Positions 21,306 to 33,540 of a DNA stretch of 64,000 nucleotides are shown piece by piece. The notes below the pieces were generated by a model that had not been told where the DNA came from, searched no databases, and was given only the letters and a program-made list of their open reading frames with translations. The translations under genes and the position numbers were made by a program. The stretch is from Oreohelix idahoensis (lineage: Eukaryota > Mollusca > Gastropoda > Stylommatophora > Oreohelicidae). The stretch spans positions 46,001 to 110,000 of the forward strand of contig JAMPIV010009927.1 in the NCBI GenBank assembly GCA_024509875.1, read 5' to 3'. Position 1 is the stretch's first letter. Each line of letters opens with the position of its first letter.

Positions 21306-21850
21306 TAGATACAATAATGTAAGATTGATTTAATATAAATCCAGTGTAAGCTGAACAAGAAGTGATGATACGACACTGGAACTGGCTGCGATACATTACA
21401 ACTGCTGTATTCCATATCTACGTTTGGCCAAAATTGACCTGAGGTCATAAATCGACATCATATCATTAACTCTATCATCCTACACAATATCGTACAGTTA
21501 ACAGGTTGAATCATCATGCAAAATTACATTTTAATGTGATTTATCTTTCTTTTCAACTAGTAACCCAAAAAAAACTTTGCAGAAGCTTTTCTCAAAACAA
21601 GCTGAAGTGGAGATGGAATGAAGCATTACTAAAGCAACGAATATTAAAGACACCATCTGCTAATCTTATACTGATGTATTTCGTTATGTAAACCATGTGT
21701 CCATTTTTAGAGACATTACAAAAGCGTGTAAGCTAAAAGCGTCAATAATTATCTAGTCATTGTTTAAAAACGTTACAAAGTCGTGTTTCGTTCTGTATGT
21801 TACAGGTGTGAATAATCTAATAAATTTTCTAAAGATGTTACAAAGACGAA

Positions 21851-22466
<616 letters not shown>

Positions 22467-22850
22467 ATTACAAAGACATTTTTCGTTATGTACGCTACAA
22501 TTGTCAATAATCCAGACAATTTTCTAAAGATATTACAAAGACATTTTTCGTTACGTAACTCATAAAAGTTATTAATGCAGACAAATGTCTTGAGAAAGTA
22601 CACAGAAATGTATCTTTAGGTAAGCTACAAGTGTGCTGGGTGTAATGTATCGCTCAAAATTACGTCTTCTTTCTAAAAGTAGAATGTAAAAAAAAAAACG
22701 TGATCTTAATTTCAAGTGATAAACAATATATTGAAGTGTGTTATCATAAGTTTGAGAAAACCAAACTAAGGGTCCAGACGCGGTTTCTTATATTTGTTTA
22801 AGACTAATCTATACAATCTTTGTCTGCTAATAACAAATGATTGTACTCAC

Positions 22851-22983
22851 GAGTTAAATTCATCCTCATCAATCTCTCGGTCTCTGTTGGAATCAAGGAC
22901 GATATAAAAACTATCAAGATCAGCCCTGTTGACTCTGCCGTTTAAATCGCGGTCAATAACACTGAAAATGGCGGCCTCTTGAC
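22851..22983 (-). CDS. secreted EF-hand protein, exon 3 (partial gene)
   Basis: Minus-strand exon bounded by acceptor ...CTGGAACAG/ at 22984 and donor /GTGAGT at 22850. Read in the phase left by the previous exon (a split Gly codon) it gives GQEAAIFSVIDRDLNGR..., then a second loop DSNRDREIDEDEF. Two EF-hand-like calcium-binding loops are visible, with D/N at loop positions 1, 3 and 5 and E at 12 in the second. It ends in phase 2, so at least one more exon lies at lower coordinates or was displaced; I could not find it between 19133 and 22850. Matching phases across three exons make this the best-supported host gene here. Confidence 0.85.
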
Positions 22984-23084
22984 CTGTTCCAGAGATGTAC
23001 AAATATGATAGTTATTTTTATGCAGTTTATAACAGGTATGTAAATAACAACGACCACAGTATAAATACTAGTAGCCGCTACGGT

Positions 23085-23630
23085 CACGACTGACTGTGGG
23101 AGTGTGCTCCTGAGGGGATAGCTCTCAGCTGTGTGGTTTCCCAGATGTTCCTTTCGGTTTGTTGTGTTCTATTCTGCTTGTTGTGTTCTATTCTGCTTGT
23201 TGTGTTCTATTCTGCTTGTTGTGTTCTATTCTGCTTGTTGTGTTCTATTCTGCTTGTTGTGAGAACTTTTCTTCGTCCAATCTGAGGTGGCACCATTTGG
23301 TTCGATCTGCAGCTTCATCCTCCCAGGTCGCTTGATTTATTTACAATGCCATCATTGTCTCTCTTACACACTTCTTTGAACCCAGCTGCAATCGTCCGAT
23401 TATTATTATTTTTTTTTTTTGCATCTGCTAGTTGCCCGTGGAAAATATCTTTGTGGATGCAACGATCTTCCATGTGGCGGACATTGAAAAGCCAGCTCAG
23501 TCTGCGATGTCTAAGCAGTGTATACATGCTCGGAAAGCCAGCACGTGAAAGTCTTGGTATTTTTTCACTTTGTCCTTCTACCAATGATGTGACGTAGACA
23601 CCGTAAGAGCAAGGTAAAAATAAATACAAC
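23085..23630 (-). pseudogene. LINE 3' end (MYTLLRxRRLxWL family)
   Basis: Minus strand reads LSRAGFPSMYTLLRHRRLSWL, HMEDRCIHKDIFHGQLA, then KEVCKRDND and a Trp/Arg-rich end. This is the widely shared C terminus of an RTE-type LINE; other members end in a CxxC...HSRRC finger, which has decayed here. The 19-bp tandem repeat at 23157-23262 lies within this C-terminal region. Confidence 0.8.
23157..23262. repeat. 19-bp tandem repeat inside a LINE tail
   Basis: TTGTGTTCTATTCTGCTTG repeated five to six times almost perfectly. The second LINE tail of this family (25895-26095) has no such expansion, so it arose after insertion. Confidence 0.9.
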
Positions 23631-23639
23631 AATAAAAGG

Positions 23640-24685
23640 TTCGATATTTTCAGATCACTATTATCTACAGTGATTCATTATTTATCAATGTTTCCATTAT
23701 CGTTCCTTATGGAGCATGGATCCACCACAGTAGACCTAGAGCAAAGCAATCTTGTGCACTTTCAGTGATGGCTCCTATAGTAACTTTGCCATCCCCAGGC
23801 ATACTTGCATAAAACGTAAACGCTATTTTACCATAGTCATTTCAGCATATTTGACGAAAAATCTGAAGGTGACATCCGAAGATCTACCCCAATATCGCAA
23901 AGAATACAAATAAATAATTGGACACGCAAGTATAAAGGTGGTAACCACTAGAACTAGATACAAACTAAGGGTTCGCAGTCTTATTTCCAAACCCCTACAA
24001 GAAACCATTTTAGTGAACAAGCTAAATTCTTTAATTGGAAGGAGGTGGTTGATAGACATTAACAAGAGAATTGGTATTTGGTTTGAGATTGTTGAGTTTT
24101 AGCAGTGTCACCATATACTTCCACGTTCAATCTGTTGTTTTGTTTTGGTAGAACTACATTTGCGTGGTTAACACCAGATTCAATCATATACGAACTTTGG
24201 ACTGTAAGTGGTAGCGGCTCAATAACTGCACAAAGCTGTCTGGTATTTTGTAGCAGTAGTTACATTGCTCCAATAGCCACTGAGGCTATGATTTTTTAAA
24301 CGTGATTTAGCTACGAGATCCACACTTGCAGGTGAGACTCAATGACTGCATTTTCTATTTATACATTAAATGGCATAACAATCCAGCCAGGTACGTGCTT
24401 TTTCTCCAGGTCTTCGAAACGTATTTGAAAATCTTCCTTTCACTTTTTGAGGTGATTAATTTATTTGTCAAAGTTTAATCGACTCCCAATCCTTTGATGT
24501 CGATATCAACCGTTTTTTTTTTCCGGAATCCATGAGTTTAAAAAAAAACACAATGTAATGGAGATAGCCATAAAAAGAATATAGAATACGTGAAAATATT
24601 TAATCGAAAGGTGCAAGACAAAGAGAGCATGGCGTGGACTAATTAAATTAATACGCTACGCAGGATCTGACTTTCAATTTTAAAA
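23640..24685. other. intron or intergenic, no gene seen
   Basis: If the EF-hand gene model is right this is part of its second intron. Only short frames without motifs. Confidence 0.4.
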
Positions 24686-24829
24686 AATGACATATCAGAG
24701 GAATCTGCATTGGGAACGAACGAACGAACTTTATTTTCAAAGGTTAAGAATTCGGCACTCAGGCCCGTCTGACATTCTGCCCTTCCTCTCTCTCTTTCTC
24801 ATCATGTATACTGTATTCTTTCATCCTCA

Positions 24830-25345
24830 CATTTACTTGGGAATCATATGGAGTTCAGTAGAGATCAGGTCCAACACAAAACTTAAAATTTTCAGCTCAA
24901 ATGTCAAGTCAGTTTTATTGTTCGGCTCTGAAAAATGGAGAACAATAAAAACAACAACCAAAAAGCTGCATGCTTTCATAAATGGTCACTTGCGTATAAT
25001 ATAAAGAAGGAAGTGGTGTGACAAGATCACTGATGTGGAACTGATGGCCTTGAACCAGGCAAGCGCCAGTGGAACAAGAAATGAGAAGAAGACCCTGGTG
25101 ATGGAAAAGACACACATTGAGGAGACCTGCTGATAGCATTACCTGGGCACATCTTTCTCAGGAATCCCCAGGGTAAAGGAGGGAGAGGAAGGTCAAAGAA
25201 CCTATGGAGAGGAGAACTGGAGATTGACATGCTGGGAATGAATAAGACATGGCAAGATCTGAAGCTGATAGCACGTGATAGGAGGGCGTGACTTAACTTT
25301 TTGAAGGCACTTGCTCCTTAGGGAGTTAAAGGTGACAGAAGAAGG
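24830..25345 (+). pseudogene. LINE C-terminal fragment
   Basis: Reads RSNTKLKIFSSNVKSVLLF, GSEKWRTIKTTTKKLHAFIN, then RNPQGKGGRGRSKNLWRGEL and MNKTWQDLKLIARDRRA, with stops. The SNVxxVLLYGSExW and GRPKxxWRRxLE-type motifs are typical of the region after the RT domain in RTE/CR1-like LINEs. Confidence 0.8.
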
Positions 25346-25407
25346 GAAACGACTGGGACGTATAAATTAACAAGATCTTTTGGACACGCACAATAATAAT
25401 AATAATA

Positions 25408-25890
25408 ATTTATGTGGAAGATGGCTGTATACCGCTCCACCTATGTCCCAGTCTTGACATATGGATGCGAGTCATGGGCAATGACTACAACCCACAAAAG
25501 CCAGATCCAAACCTCAGAAATGAGGTATCTAAGGAAAGTGGTTGAAGTAACAAGAAGAGACATGGTCCGCAACCAGACGATACGCCAAGGCCTAAAATCC
25601 CACCCCCTGCAGACTCAAGTAGAACAGTCCCAACTAATATGGTTTGGCCATGTCTGCAGAATGGGAGAAGATGGGCTACCACGACAAGCATGGGAAACAA
25701 AGAGCCAGGGATCCAGACCCCCAGGACGACCCAGAGTCCGCTGGGAGGACAACATTAGACAATCTTTGAAGGACCGAGGACTAGAATGGAACCAGGCCAG
25801 GAGGAAAACAGCCGATAGGATAGTCTGGCGCTCTCTCTTCCAAACCTCTACACCTCATAGTAGAAGGGGAACGACTAAGTAAAATGAAAA
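25408..25890 (+). pseudogene. 5'-truncated LINE, intact C-terminal frame of 156 codons
   Basis: MAVYRSTYVPVLTYGCESW, MRYLRKVVEVTRRD, WFGHVCRM, RPPGRPRVRWEDNIRQSL and HSRRGTTK in one frame from 25412 to 25882. It corresponds to the last part of ORF2 after the RT palm. It lies between AATAATAATAATAAT stretches on both sides and appears inserted at the tail of the minus-strand LINE at 25895. Confidence 0.85.
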
Positions 25891-25894
25891 ATAA

Positions 25895-26095
25895 TAATAA
25901 TAATTGCCCCTTCAGTTATAACTGACTATGGGAATGTGCCCCTGTTGTGACAGCCTTCGGCTGCTTATTTTTCCGTTGTTCTTTCACGTTTTCTCCTCTC
26001 TTCTACTTGCTGTGAGAGCTTATTTTCGCCCAATCTGAGGTGGCGCCGTAGAGAGAACCGCCACTTAGCGCGATTGGCAGCTTCATCTTTCCCAG
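25895..26095 (-). pseudogene. second LINE 3' end of the 23085-23630 family
   Basis: Minus strand gives AADRAKW, LRLGENKLSQQVEE and KQPKAVTTGAHSHSQL, matching 23085-23270 (CCCAATCTGAGGTGGC and the GACTATGGGAATGTGC block are shared on the plus strand). Confidence 0.75.
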
Positions 26096-26099
26096 ACAA

Positions 26100-27480
26100 T
26101 GGAATTGTTTAAGGAACATCGATGACATAATCTGGAACAGGATACGTGTTATTATCTTGTCAGCATATTCTGGACTCAAAACCTGCTTCCTATTAATCGA
26201 AAATCTTAATAATGTTTACATCTATTTAGGTCATCCACGCCCACGTGTTACCATGGTCAGTAAGAGGATCACAGAATAGTAACGCTGTAACCCAGCAGTA
26301 GGCAACCCAGAATCTATGTGGATCTATCTAGAAACACTGAGATGTCAGCAAATCTACCTTGATAAAATCATGTCTCCCGAGTTTGGTGAAAAATCAGTTT
26401 CTATTGTGAAATGGCCAGTTTTAAAATGTCTCACAGGATGACCCTTCTTAAAATTCACGACAACACTTTCTGGAGAACTAGATACAAAAGGTCCACTGAA
26501 ACAGACCGCTAGGTCTTTCCTATTTGGACAGGCGCCCTAATATAACCAACGGACCCTTTGTCTAGGTTGAATGGAACGCTCCTAGTCAAAACAAGGCAAC
26601 ATTTATGTAATAAAGAAATTATAGATACAGACCCAGGGGAGTGAACTGTTAGAGACTTTATAATACTAGGTCCAGCTTTTTATAAGTAGGGGTGGCTATT
26701 TTCCTGCCTCGCTGCCTTTTGTCTTCCCTAACACAAGAGCAAAGTCATGTATCCATTCACAGCCGGGTAGACTGAAGCGTGATGCTACTAGCAGCCCAGT
26801 AACTTCTCTACGACAGGAAAGCTTAGCCAGTCTGACACTTATACCCGACACAGACCCCCCCTAGTTTTGTCTTGTTCGCCTGTGATTTACCATCATGGAT
26901 ACGTTAGCTCTTGTTGATTCAGATATTATAATATGAAACTGTGCGATTCTGATTAGTTGTTCAGGTCTGCTATATAAGGTATTTTCAATGGTTCAGTTCT
27001 TTGGTAGGCGGAATTGCATCTCTTGCAGTTCTGGGCAAAGCAACTGATAATGTTTCACTGTTTCATATGGATGTTGGCAGGTCTACTGTTTGGTTTTTTG
27101 TTTGGTTTTTTTGTCGATTCTATTTCTATAACAGTTAAGTAAGTAGTGCCCTGTTTGCAATCTGAAAATTTATTTTTGAGTTTGTCTAAGATGATTTACA
27201 GCTTCATGGCGCTGATAAATGCTTGAAGAGGCATCTTTCTGTTTCATTTTGCCCAAGTGTTTAGCCAGTCCTCTTAACGGTTATGTTTTTATTATTTGTT
27301 TTGCTGTAGTGGCGTTGCCTAGCACAAACTCTTTACCCCAGCATGACCCGAAGTGTGACCTGGAGAACATAAAATTTAAACAGCAAATGTGCATGGAGGA
27401 CATAAAAATAAAACTCCAAAAACACTTGGAGAACGCAAATGTAAAACAGCAAAAGCAATCAACAAAATTACATGCGTTAA
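26100..27480. other. intron, no exon or repeat recognised
   Basis: Part of the second intron of the EF-hand gene by the present model. A 109-codon plus-strand frame at 27219-27548 overlaps exon 2 in antisense and is a shadow. Confidence 0.4.
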
Positions 27481-27494
27481 ATTTCTGGCCGTAC

Positions 27495-27576
27495 CATAGA
27501 AGTATGGGTCAGCTCTGTCAAGGCCAGCAGCAAACTCTGGCTCAGTAATTTCTCCGTCTCTGTTAGCGTCAAAAGT
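27495..27576 (-). CDS. secreted EF-hand protein, exon 2
   Basis: An 82-base exon: acceptor ...TTGAGCAG/ACT and donor TATG/GTACGG on the minus strand. It encodes TFDANRDGEITEPEFAAGLD..., a good EF-hand loop (D, N, D at positions 1, 3, 5; G at 6; I at 8; E at 12), and ends PYFYG with the Gly codon split (phase 1), which exon 3 completes. The reading phase also continues exon 1 (phase 0). Confidence 0.88.
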
Positions 27577-27589
27577 CTGCTCAAGTAGA

Positions 27590-27712
27590 AATTAGGTTAA
27601 ACAAGATTAACTTGTAGGTTAAAAGGTAAATTTGGCGAGTTTAAAAAGTTAACTTGTAGGTTAAAAGGTCAACTTTGTGTGTTTAAAATGTTAACTTGGA
27701 ACACAGTCAAAT
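27590..27712. repeat. short tandem repeat (~48 bp, 2-3 copies) in intron 1
   Basis: The block TTAACTTGTAGGTTAAAAGGT with AAATTTGGCG/CAACTTTGTG and GAGTTTAAAA/GTGTTTAAAA recurs beside the exon. Confidence 0.6.
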
Positions 27713-27914
27713 ATTAACAAGTGTCTGTTAAAAGGATGATGTATTGGCTAAAATGCAGCAGCGATATATGTTGACAGATATAGGTCAAAGATTTATAAGA
27801 AGTTTGAATTGGTAGAGGCCAAGACAGTGAGACAGATACAAGAGAGATAGACCTAAACAGACAATTAGAAGGACAGAGAAAGCAAATAACTAGACAAAGA
27901 AACAAGCAATCAAG

Positions 27915-28476
<562 letters not shown>

Positions 28477-28484
28477 CAACGTAC

Positions 28485-28619
28485 CAGAAAATAAAGTTCA
28501 AACTCGATCATGGAAATCGCCTCGTCACCATTTCTGTCAACCAGTGCAAAAAGGCCCTCTGGTTCATCAGCCAAGGCCAAAGCCGGCAGGAGAATCAAAA
28601 TGACGTAGATGAGCTTCAT
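28485..28619 (-). CDS. secreted EF-hand protein, exon 1 (signal peptide and first EF-hand)
   Basis: [17 protein letters not shown] is a clear signal peptide with a likely cleavage after ALA, followed by [20 protein letters not shown] and a FELYFL end. The loop [12 protein letters not shown] is a canonical EF-hand loop. The exon is exactly 45 codons from the ATG at 28619 to donor CTG/GTACGT. An upstream in-frame Met (28640) exists, but the start at 28619 puts the hydrophobic core directly at the N terminus, and a TTTCAG acceptor-like site lies just before it. The product is probably a small secreted or ER-lumen calcium-binding protein; exact family not recognised. Confidence 0.85.
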
Positions 28620-28711
28620 TCTGAAAGTATTAACACGCACCTAAATTTACTGTTAACATTTACTCCGTATATCCCACTGGCTTTATAATACACTATTCAG
28701 TACATTATTTT

Positions 28712-28965
28712 CACAGCACGGTGCACGAACTCCGTAGCGCCAGCGAGGATTCCAACGTGTGTATACAAGAAATACACATTTTATAAATATTTTTGTGGTG
28801 GGTAGGTTTTCTTCATTTTGTGAATTTTGCCAAGGCAGCGGCCGTATGGCCTACTCTCTACGATTTACAACTGCGGCGAGATTTTTAACGTCCGCAACTT
28901 GCACACGGGACTACCTGTTTTTTCGCCCTTATCCGAGAAGGCTAGGCATCCGATCTCATTGCTAA
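28712..28965. repeat. dispersed repeat of unknown type, copy 1
   Basis: About 250 bp that aligns with 58868-59090: GTGCRCGAACTCCGYAGC, GTGGTGGGTAGGTTTT, TATGGCCTACTCTYTACGATT and GATTTTTAACGTSYGCAACTT are shared. No coding or tRNA features recognised. Confidence 0.7.
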
Positions 28966-29273
28966 GGAGATGGGGGGGGGGGGAGGGATGGGTGTATGAC
29001 ATCATTAAAAACGATTGGTTTTGATTTGAAAAAAAATTCCATCAATTATATTTTCAGTGTTTGGACCGAACCTGGTACACTTAGAATTAGAGACGGGCGC
29101 CATAGCCTTCAGCCACTCTGACTCCAAATACGAAGTACAAAAATAAGTAAAAATTAAAAGAAACCATCCTTTTATATAAATTTTGTCATGAACCGACTGT
29201 ACTGGTGACAGAACTAAAAAAAGAAATTGTAGTCAGGGCCGAGTGGATGAGAGCAGTTAGAATTATAGGGCAT

Positions 29274-29492
29274 CTCTAGTTATTTGAAACATAGAAAATT
29301 GTCTAGTTATTTGAAACATAGACAATTGTCTAGTTATTTGAAACATAGACAATTGTCTAGTTATTTGAAACATAGACAATTGTCTTGTTATTTGAAACAT
29401 AGACAATTGTCTAGTTATTTGAAACATAGACAATTGTCTAGTTATTTGAAACATAGACAATTGTCTAGTTATTTGAAACATAGAGAATTGTC
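29274..29492. repeat. 27-bp minisatellite with a palindrome in each unit
   Basis: Eight copies of a unit CTAGTTATTTGAAACATAGACAATTGT. Most junctions create AGACAATTGTCT, a perfect 12-base palindrome. Because 27 is a multiple of three, both strands stay open (MFQITRQLS and SSYLKHRQL repeats); I do not take these as proteins. Confidence 0.93.
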
Positions 29493-29990
29493 AGCGTTTA
29501 TATTTTGCCGATGTCGTGTTTTTATTCTTATATAATTCACGTGTATGTTGCTACACAACAATCTTTTGTGGCCGATTTCTTCTTACAAACATGTTAATTT
29601 AATTTCTTTTCTTTCAATATTCGAATGTCAGCGTGTTTGTATAATTGTGTAGTTCTTGTTAAGCTAATTCTCTTATCTTGTCACTTTATTACCGTCTTTT
29701 TCCATCATAGTTGCAAGCTTTTTCTCGTCGATTTTTTAGTGGATGGGAACTAAATTGTGTGACCGTTGAAATAACGCGCATTTCTTCCCAATATACTTAT
29801 GCGCCGTATGTTTTTATTTATAAAGAAATAGCCCTGCCTCTGATGCTTTTCTGCGACACAATTTCTGGATTTTCCCCCTTTATATGAAGCAGTTCAAGTA
29901 GGTATGAATAAATGTCCCACAATAAATTTGTATATACAGCTATGCCCTGGCCTTACGCTGTTAGATTAGCGCTTTTCGATATAACATTGT
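29493..29990. other. no recognisable gene
   Basis: AT-rich, short frames only. Confidence 0.4.
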
Positions 29991-29996
29991 TTCCAT

Positions 29997-30146
29997 TATA
30001 TGCCATATATCCAATGGATCCCATCTTATTGTAACATCACTGGCAATGAAGAGGCTGACAGATTGGCAAAGGAAGGTGGAAATCTACCTCAGCCTGATGC
30101 AAGCATATCTTTCGAAAAGGCAAAGAGATTTTTCAGAATCAGATAC
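29997..30146 (+). pseudogene. RNase H-bearing LINE (host copy), left part
   Basis: Reads IQWIPSYCNITGNEEADRLA, the C-terminal HxAxGN-EADxLAK part of an RNase H domain (the His is Tyr here), then ISFEKAKRFFRIRY. It is cut at 30146 by the minus-strand relative and resumes at 31973. 5'-truncated near 29997. Confidence 0.85.
30135..30146. repeat. 12-bp target-site duplication of the inserted LINE
   Basis: AGAATCAGATAC here and at 31961-31972, flanking the minus-strand LINE exactly. Confidence 0.9.
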
Positions 30147-31960
30147 TTCTTCTTCTTCTTCCTCGTTCGCCTTCAGACTTCCACATTTATGACTCTAATA
30201 AAGGCAGCAGTCAACTCAAGGTTCCCGACATCTCCAAACAGTTTTTCGTTGACAGAAGTGGGTTGTTGCCATATGCTACCCCGTTCATTACTGTAGGTTG
30301 GGCAGTACTGCAGCAGGTGTTCGACTGTCATCGGGCTGGTACCGCAGGTGCAGAGATCTGTTGCACCAATTTTGTATTTGTGGTACAGATGGTATCTCAA
30401 TCTGTTGTGCCCAGTGCGCAGTCGAAAAATGATGACCTGTTCTTTTCTGGATAGTTGATGATATGCGTCATTTTTCAAATGTCCCGGGTGCTCTCTTTCC
30501 CATTTGGACTTGAATGTAGCCTTTATAGTGGTCTTTGCCGTTGCGTAAGTTGTCTCTATATCATTTTGCTGTAAGGCACCTCCTTCTTTAGCAAGTCTAT
30601 CTGCCTCTTCATTTCCTGGTATGTTGCAATGGGCTGGTATCCACTGGATAGTGCACTTCTTGAAGCATTCGGCCAGTCTTTCAAGGGAGATTATCAGATC
30701 TTTCAATCCTTTAGTTTGGTGGCTCTTCAGCGCTGATATTATTGAGAGGGCATCTGAAAAGATTACTATCTGTTTTTCTGCCTGTGCTTTGCATTCAATA
30801 AGAGTTTCAGCTGCCTGTTTCAGGGCTTCTGCTTCAGCACAGAAGTTGTTGCAGTATTTTCCAGTGGCAATTGCCATAGAGTGAATTCTATTCTTTAATT
30901 TTATGAGGATGCCGGCACCCCCATTTTCAACTGCATTTGTTGCCGAACCATCAGTATATGCATGTGTCCAAAGCTTCGCTGGAAATCTTTGGTCAATATA
31001 CTTGGTTGCTATACACTTTCTTTGTGTTTCTGTCTGTGTTCCCTTACCTTCAATGCCTGGAATATCAGATTTTAACTCAGGAAAGCATCTTATTTTCCAC
31101 AGTGGGATAGTTGAGCTTGTTGGGATTTTCTTTGCAACTGAGCTAGCTAGTATGGTATTATTGTTAATTTTTTCTTTTGCTTGGGCGACAAAGTTAGTTC
31201 GCTTGAGCCTGCCTCTTCCTAGCCTATTCAATCTTTGGTACATGGGGTGTCCTTCGAGCCTCTTAAATTTTTCAGCTTGTTTTAAGACTCTGCTGTCACG
31301 TCTATCCTCCATTGACTGTAGCCCTGTGATGTTTTCCATATGGTTGATTTGTGTAGACTTTAGGGCCCCTGTTATAATACGTGCTGCTTGGTTTTGGAGT
31401 CTGTTTACTCTGTCAAAATTTGACTTTGCTGCCGTCGACCAAGCTGTGATGCCATATTCCATAGCAGGTCAGACTCTGCCTGTGTACAGCTTTTTGAGGA
31501 TATTCTCATCAGCACCCCATGTGGTACCTGCTAACTTTTTAATGATGGCCATGCGAAGTTTTGCCCTTAGCTGTGTTTTGTTAATCTGTGATTTCCATGT
31601 CATTCGGCGGTCTAGTGTGATTCCTAAGTATGTTGGTGTTTCATCTCCTCGTACTGCCTGTCCATTTAATTGCAGCTTTGCTTGCTGTGGTTTATTTGAC
31701 AAGGTAAAAATAGTGTGTGTAGTTTTTTGTTCATTTATTTTGAGCAACCACTTTTTGGACCAACTTTCAAGGGCTAGCAGTGAATCCTGCATGCGCACTC
31801 TTGCTGTGGAGATGTATTGTTCTGAAGTCCACATGGCCAGGTCATCAGCGTAGAGGGAGTTGTGGACATTCTTGTGGATGTTTTCTGTTATATCATTTAT
31901 ATATATGAGGAAGAGTGTTGGGGAAATGACCCCACCCTGTGGAACTCCATGTTCCATTGT
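30147..31960 (-). mobile_element. inserted I/Nimb-like LINE with RT (YADD) and RNase H
   Basis: 5'-truncated within the RT: HGVPQGGVISPTLF, YADDLAMW, YLGITLDRRMTW, then one in-frame stop near 31467 and a 429-codon frame with WSTAAKSNF, and an RNase H domain (YTDGSA, AEAEAL, FSDALSI, WIPAHCNIPGNEEADRLA). It ends RVINVEV followed by a (GAA)n tail at the left edge. Family knowledge: an RNase H after RT, together with this C-terminal Cys/His region (CTCGTSPMTVEHLLQYC), is found in I-group LINEs such as Nimbus of snails. One stop codon is the only lesion I see in the retained part. Confidence 0.9.
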
Positions 31961-32335
31961 AGAATCAGATACAGAAATAAGTGAGATGTGGAGAATCCAG
32001 GTCACACAAAAAGTGATGCATCCTACCAGCTCAACAGAAGAGAACAAGTGGTAATCGTCAGACTTCGCACTGGCCACAACAGATTGAGATACCATCTATT
32101 CAACAAGCTAAAGAATAGGAACTACCGATCAGTGTAACTGTGGCACTGTTAAAATGACTGCTGAACATCTGCTTCAAAGTTGCCCAACATATGCCGAACA
32201 GAGAAAGCTCATATGACCGACACCAGTACCATTTGTGTAAAAGCTCTAAGGAGATACAAATAGCCTCAAACTGACTACTGCTTTCTTTGAAAACATTCAA
32301 GTAGACGTCTGAGAGTGTATGTAGAAGAAGATGAA
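31961..32335 (+). pseudogene. RNase H-bearing LINE (host copy), right part
   Basis: Continues the plus-strand copy: QVVIVRLRTGHNRLRYHLF, CNCGTVKMTAEHLLQSCPTY and FFENIQVDV in shifting frames, then a GTAGAAGAAGATGAA tail. It is the same family as the insert, but in opposite orientation and more damaged. Confidence 0.82.
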
Positions 32336-32855
32336 TATGCCATTTGTCCGTAATATGTTTAAAACATTGGATTTTAAGCTGTGCGCTAAACCCCATGGGA
32401 AGCTAGAATGTAACTTCAACATGCTGATCAAGTTCATTCAGGTTGCTGGGATAACACAAAAGTATTCTCATTATTAGCATAATACTGGACCTCGGTAACG
32501 AATACATTTTATTTCTATTAATTCTTATGGGAAATCAATTTTCGTTTTGCGCTGTTTTTATTAGCGCTCAATTTTTCAAGAATGAAATAACAGCGCTAAG
32601 CGGGAGATTGCTGTATTAGTCAGTAAAGCCTCATTGCTCATCACAGCTGAAGCTTCTAATGCTTTCGTGCCACGCAGTGAATTATATGACCACAGGAGAA
32701 TCCAGTGACGTTATTAAGGTAGCCAGCAGAAACATAATTATTTCCCGCTGGATTTGACGGATGACATACTCATTTATACATAACTCTACATAAATGATGA
32801 ACGATGCAGATCAGTAGGTTACCATGCCAACTTAAACATACCATGTCCACAAGAC
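32336..32855. other. no recognisable gene
   Basis: AT-rich sequence with no motif recognised. Confidence 0.35.
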
Positions 32856-32859
32856 CAAG

Positions 32860-33540
32860 TTTAAACAGGTTCCTAAATTCAAATACCTAGGAAGCATTGT
32901 TACAGAGAATATGAGACTCGGGAGAGGAAGTGAAACATGATGTCAAACAGCCAGTTATCTTTGCCATTTATCGACATTTTAAAAAATCATAATATCATTA
33001 CGAAAATTAAACGACAGCTGATAAATAGTATATTCTTACCAACTCTATGCTATCAGTGTCAGACATGGTCTCTGACTGGGCACAGCAGAGGAAAATCATA
33101 ACCTGTGTGAAATGAGATACTTAAGAAAAACCATAACTGTAACCATAATTAGCAATAATGACATCAGAAAAATTGGAAAAAATGTCATACTGCATCAGGT
33201 ACAAGTATAGTGATACACGAAGTGGTTTGCCGATCTCATGAGAAGGCAGCCTGATAAATTAACACTAAGCGACTACAACAGTAGAAGATATGGTTTCATG
33301 GCCCATGGAATACGAAGAGGTATAAGGATTGGCACCATCACCGACATCCTACAACAACACGAGCTCAAAGTTACCAGTGCGACACTTTTGGTCTAAGAGC
33401 GCAAATTGTAGGTGCCCACTACCATCATGGCGTCAGTGTAACAAAAGACAACATAAAGACAGCATTTACAAAAAAATGAATATAAGTACGAACCTAGAGC
33501 TGGAGACTTTAAGACGGCGATAAGTCGAGTTATAAAGTGC
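32860..33540 (+). pseudogene. decayed LINE C-terminal region
   Basis: FKYLGSIVTENMRLG, KLNDS, MRYLRKTIT, WFADLMRRQPDKL and DITDILQQHELKVTSATLLV-like text in several frames with many stops. FKYLGS and the Arg-rich WFGHxMR block place it after the RT palm of an RTE-like LINE. Confidence 0.7.

Noticed and set aside
29274..29492. CRISPR-like array
   Set aside because: Units are directly contiguous with no unique spacers, and the DNA is eukaryotic.
29263..29535. Repetitive proteins on both strands (MFQITRQLS, SSYLKHRQL)
   Set aside because: Produced by a 27-bp minisatellite whose period is a multiple of three; no start context or non-repeat domain.
30903..31853. 316-codon plus-strand ORF
   Set aside because: Antisense of the RNase H LINE; hydrophobic composition is a by-product of the reverse frame.
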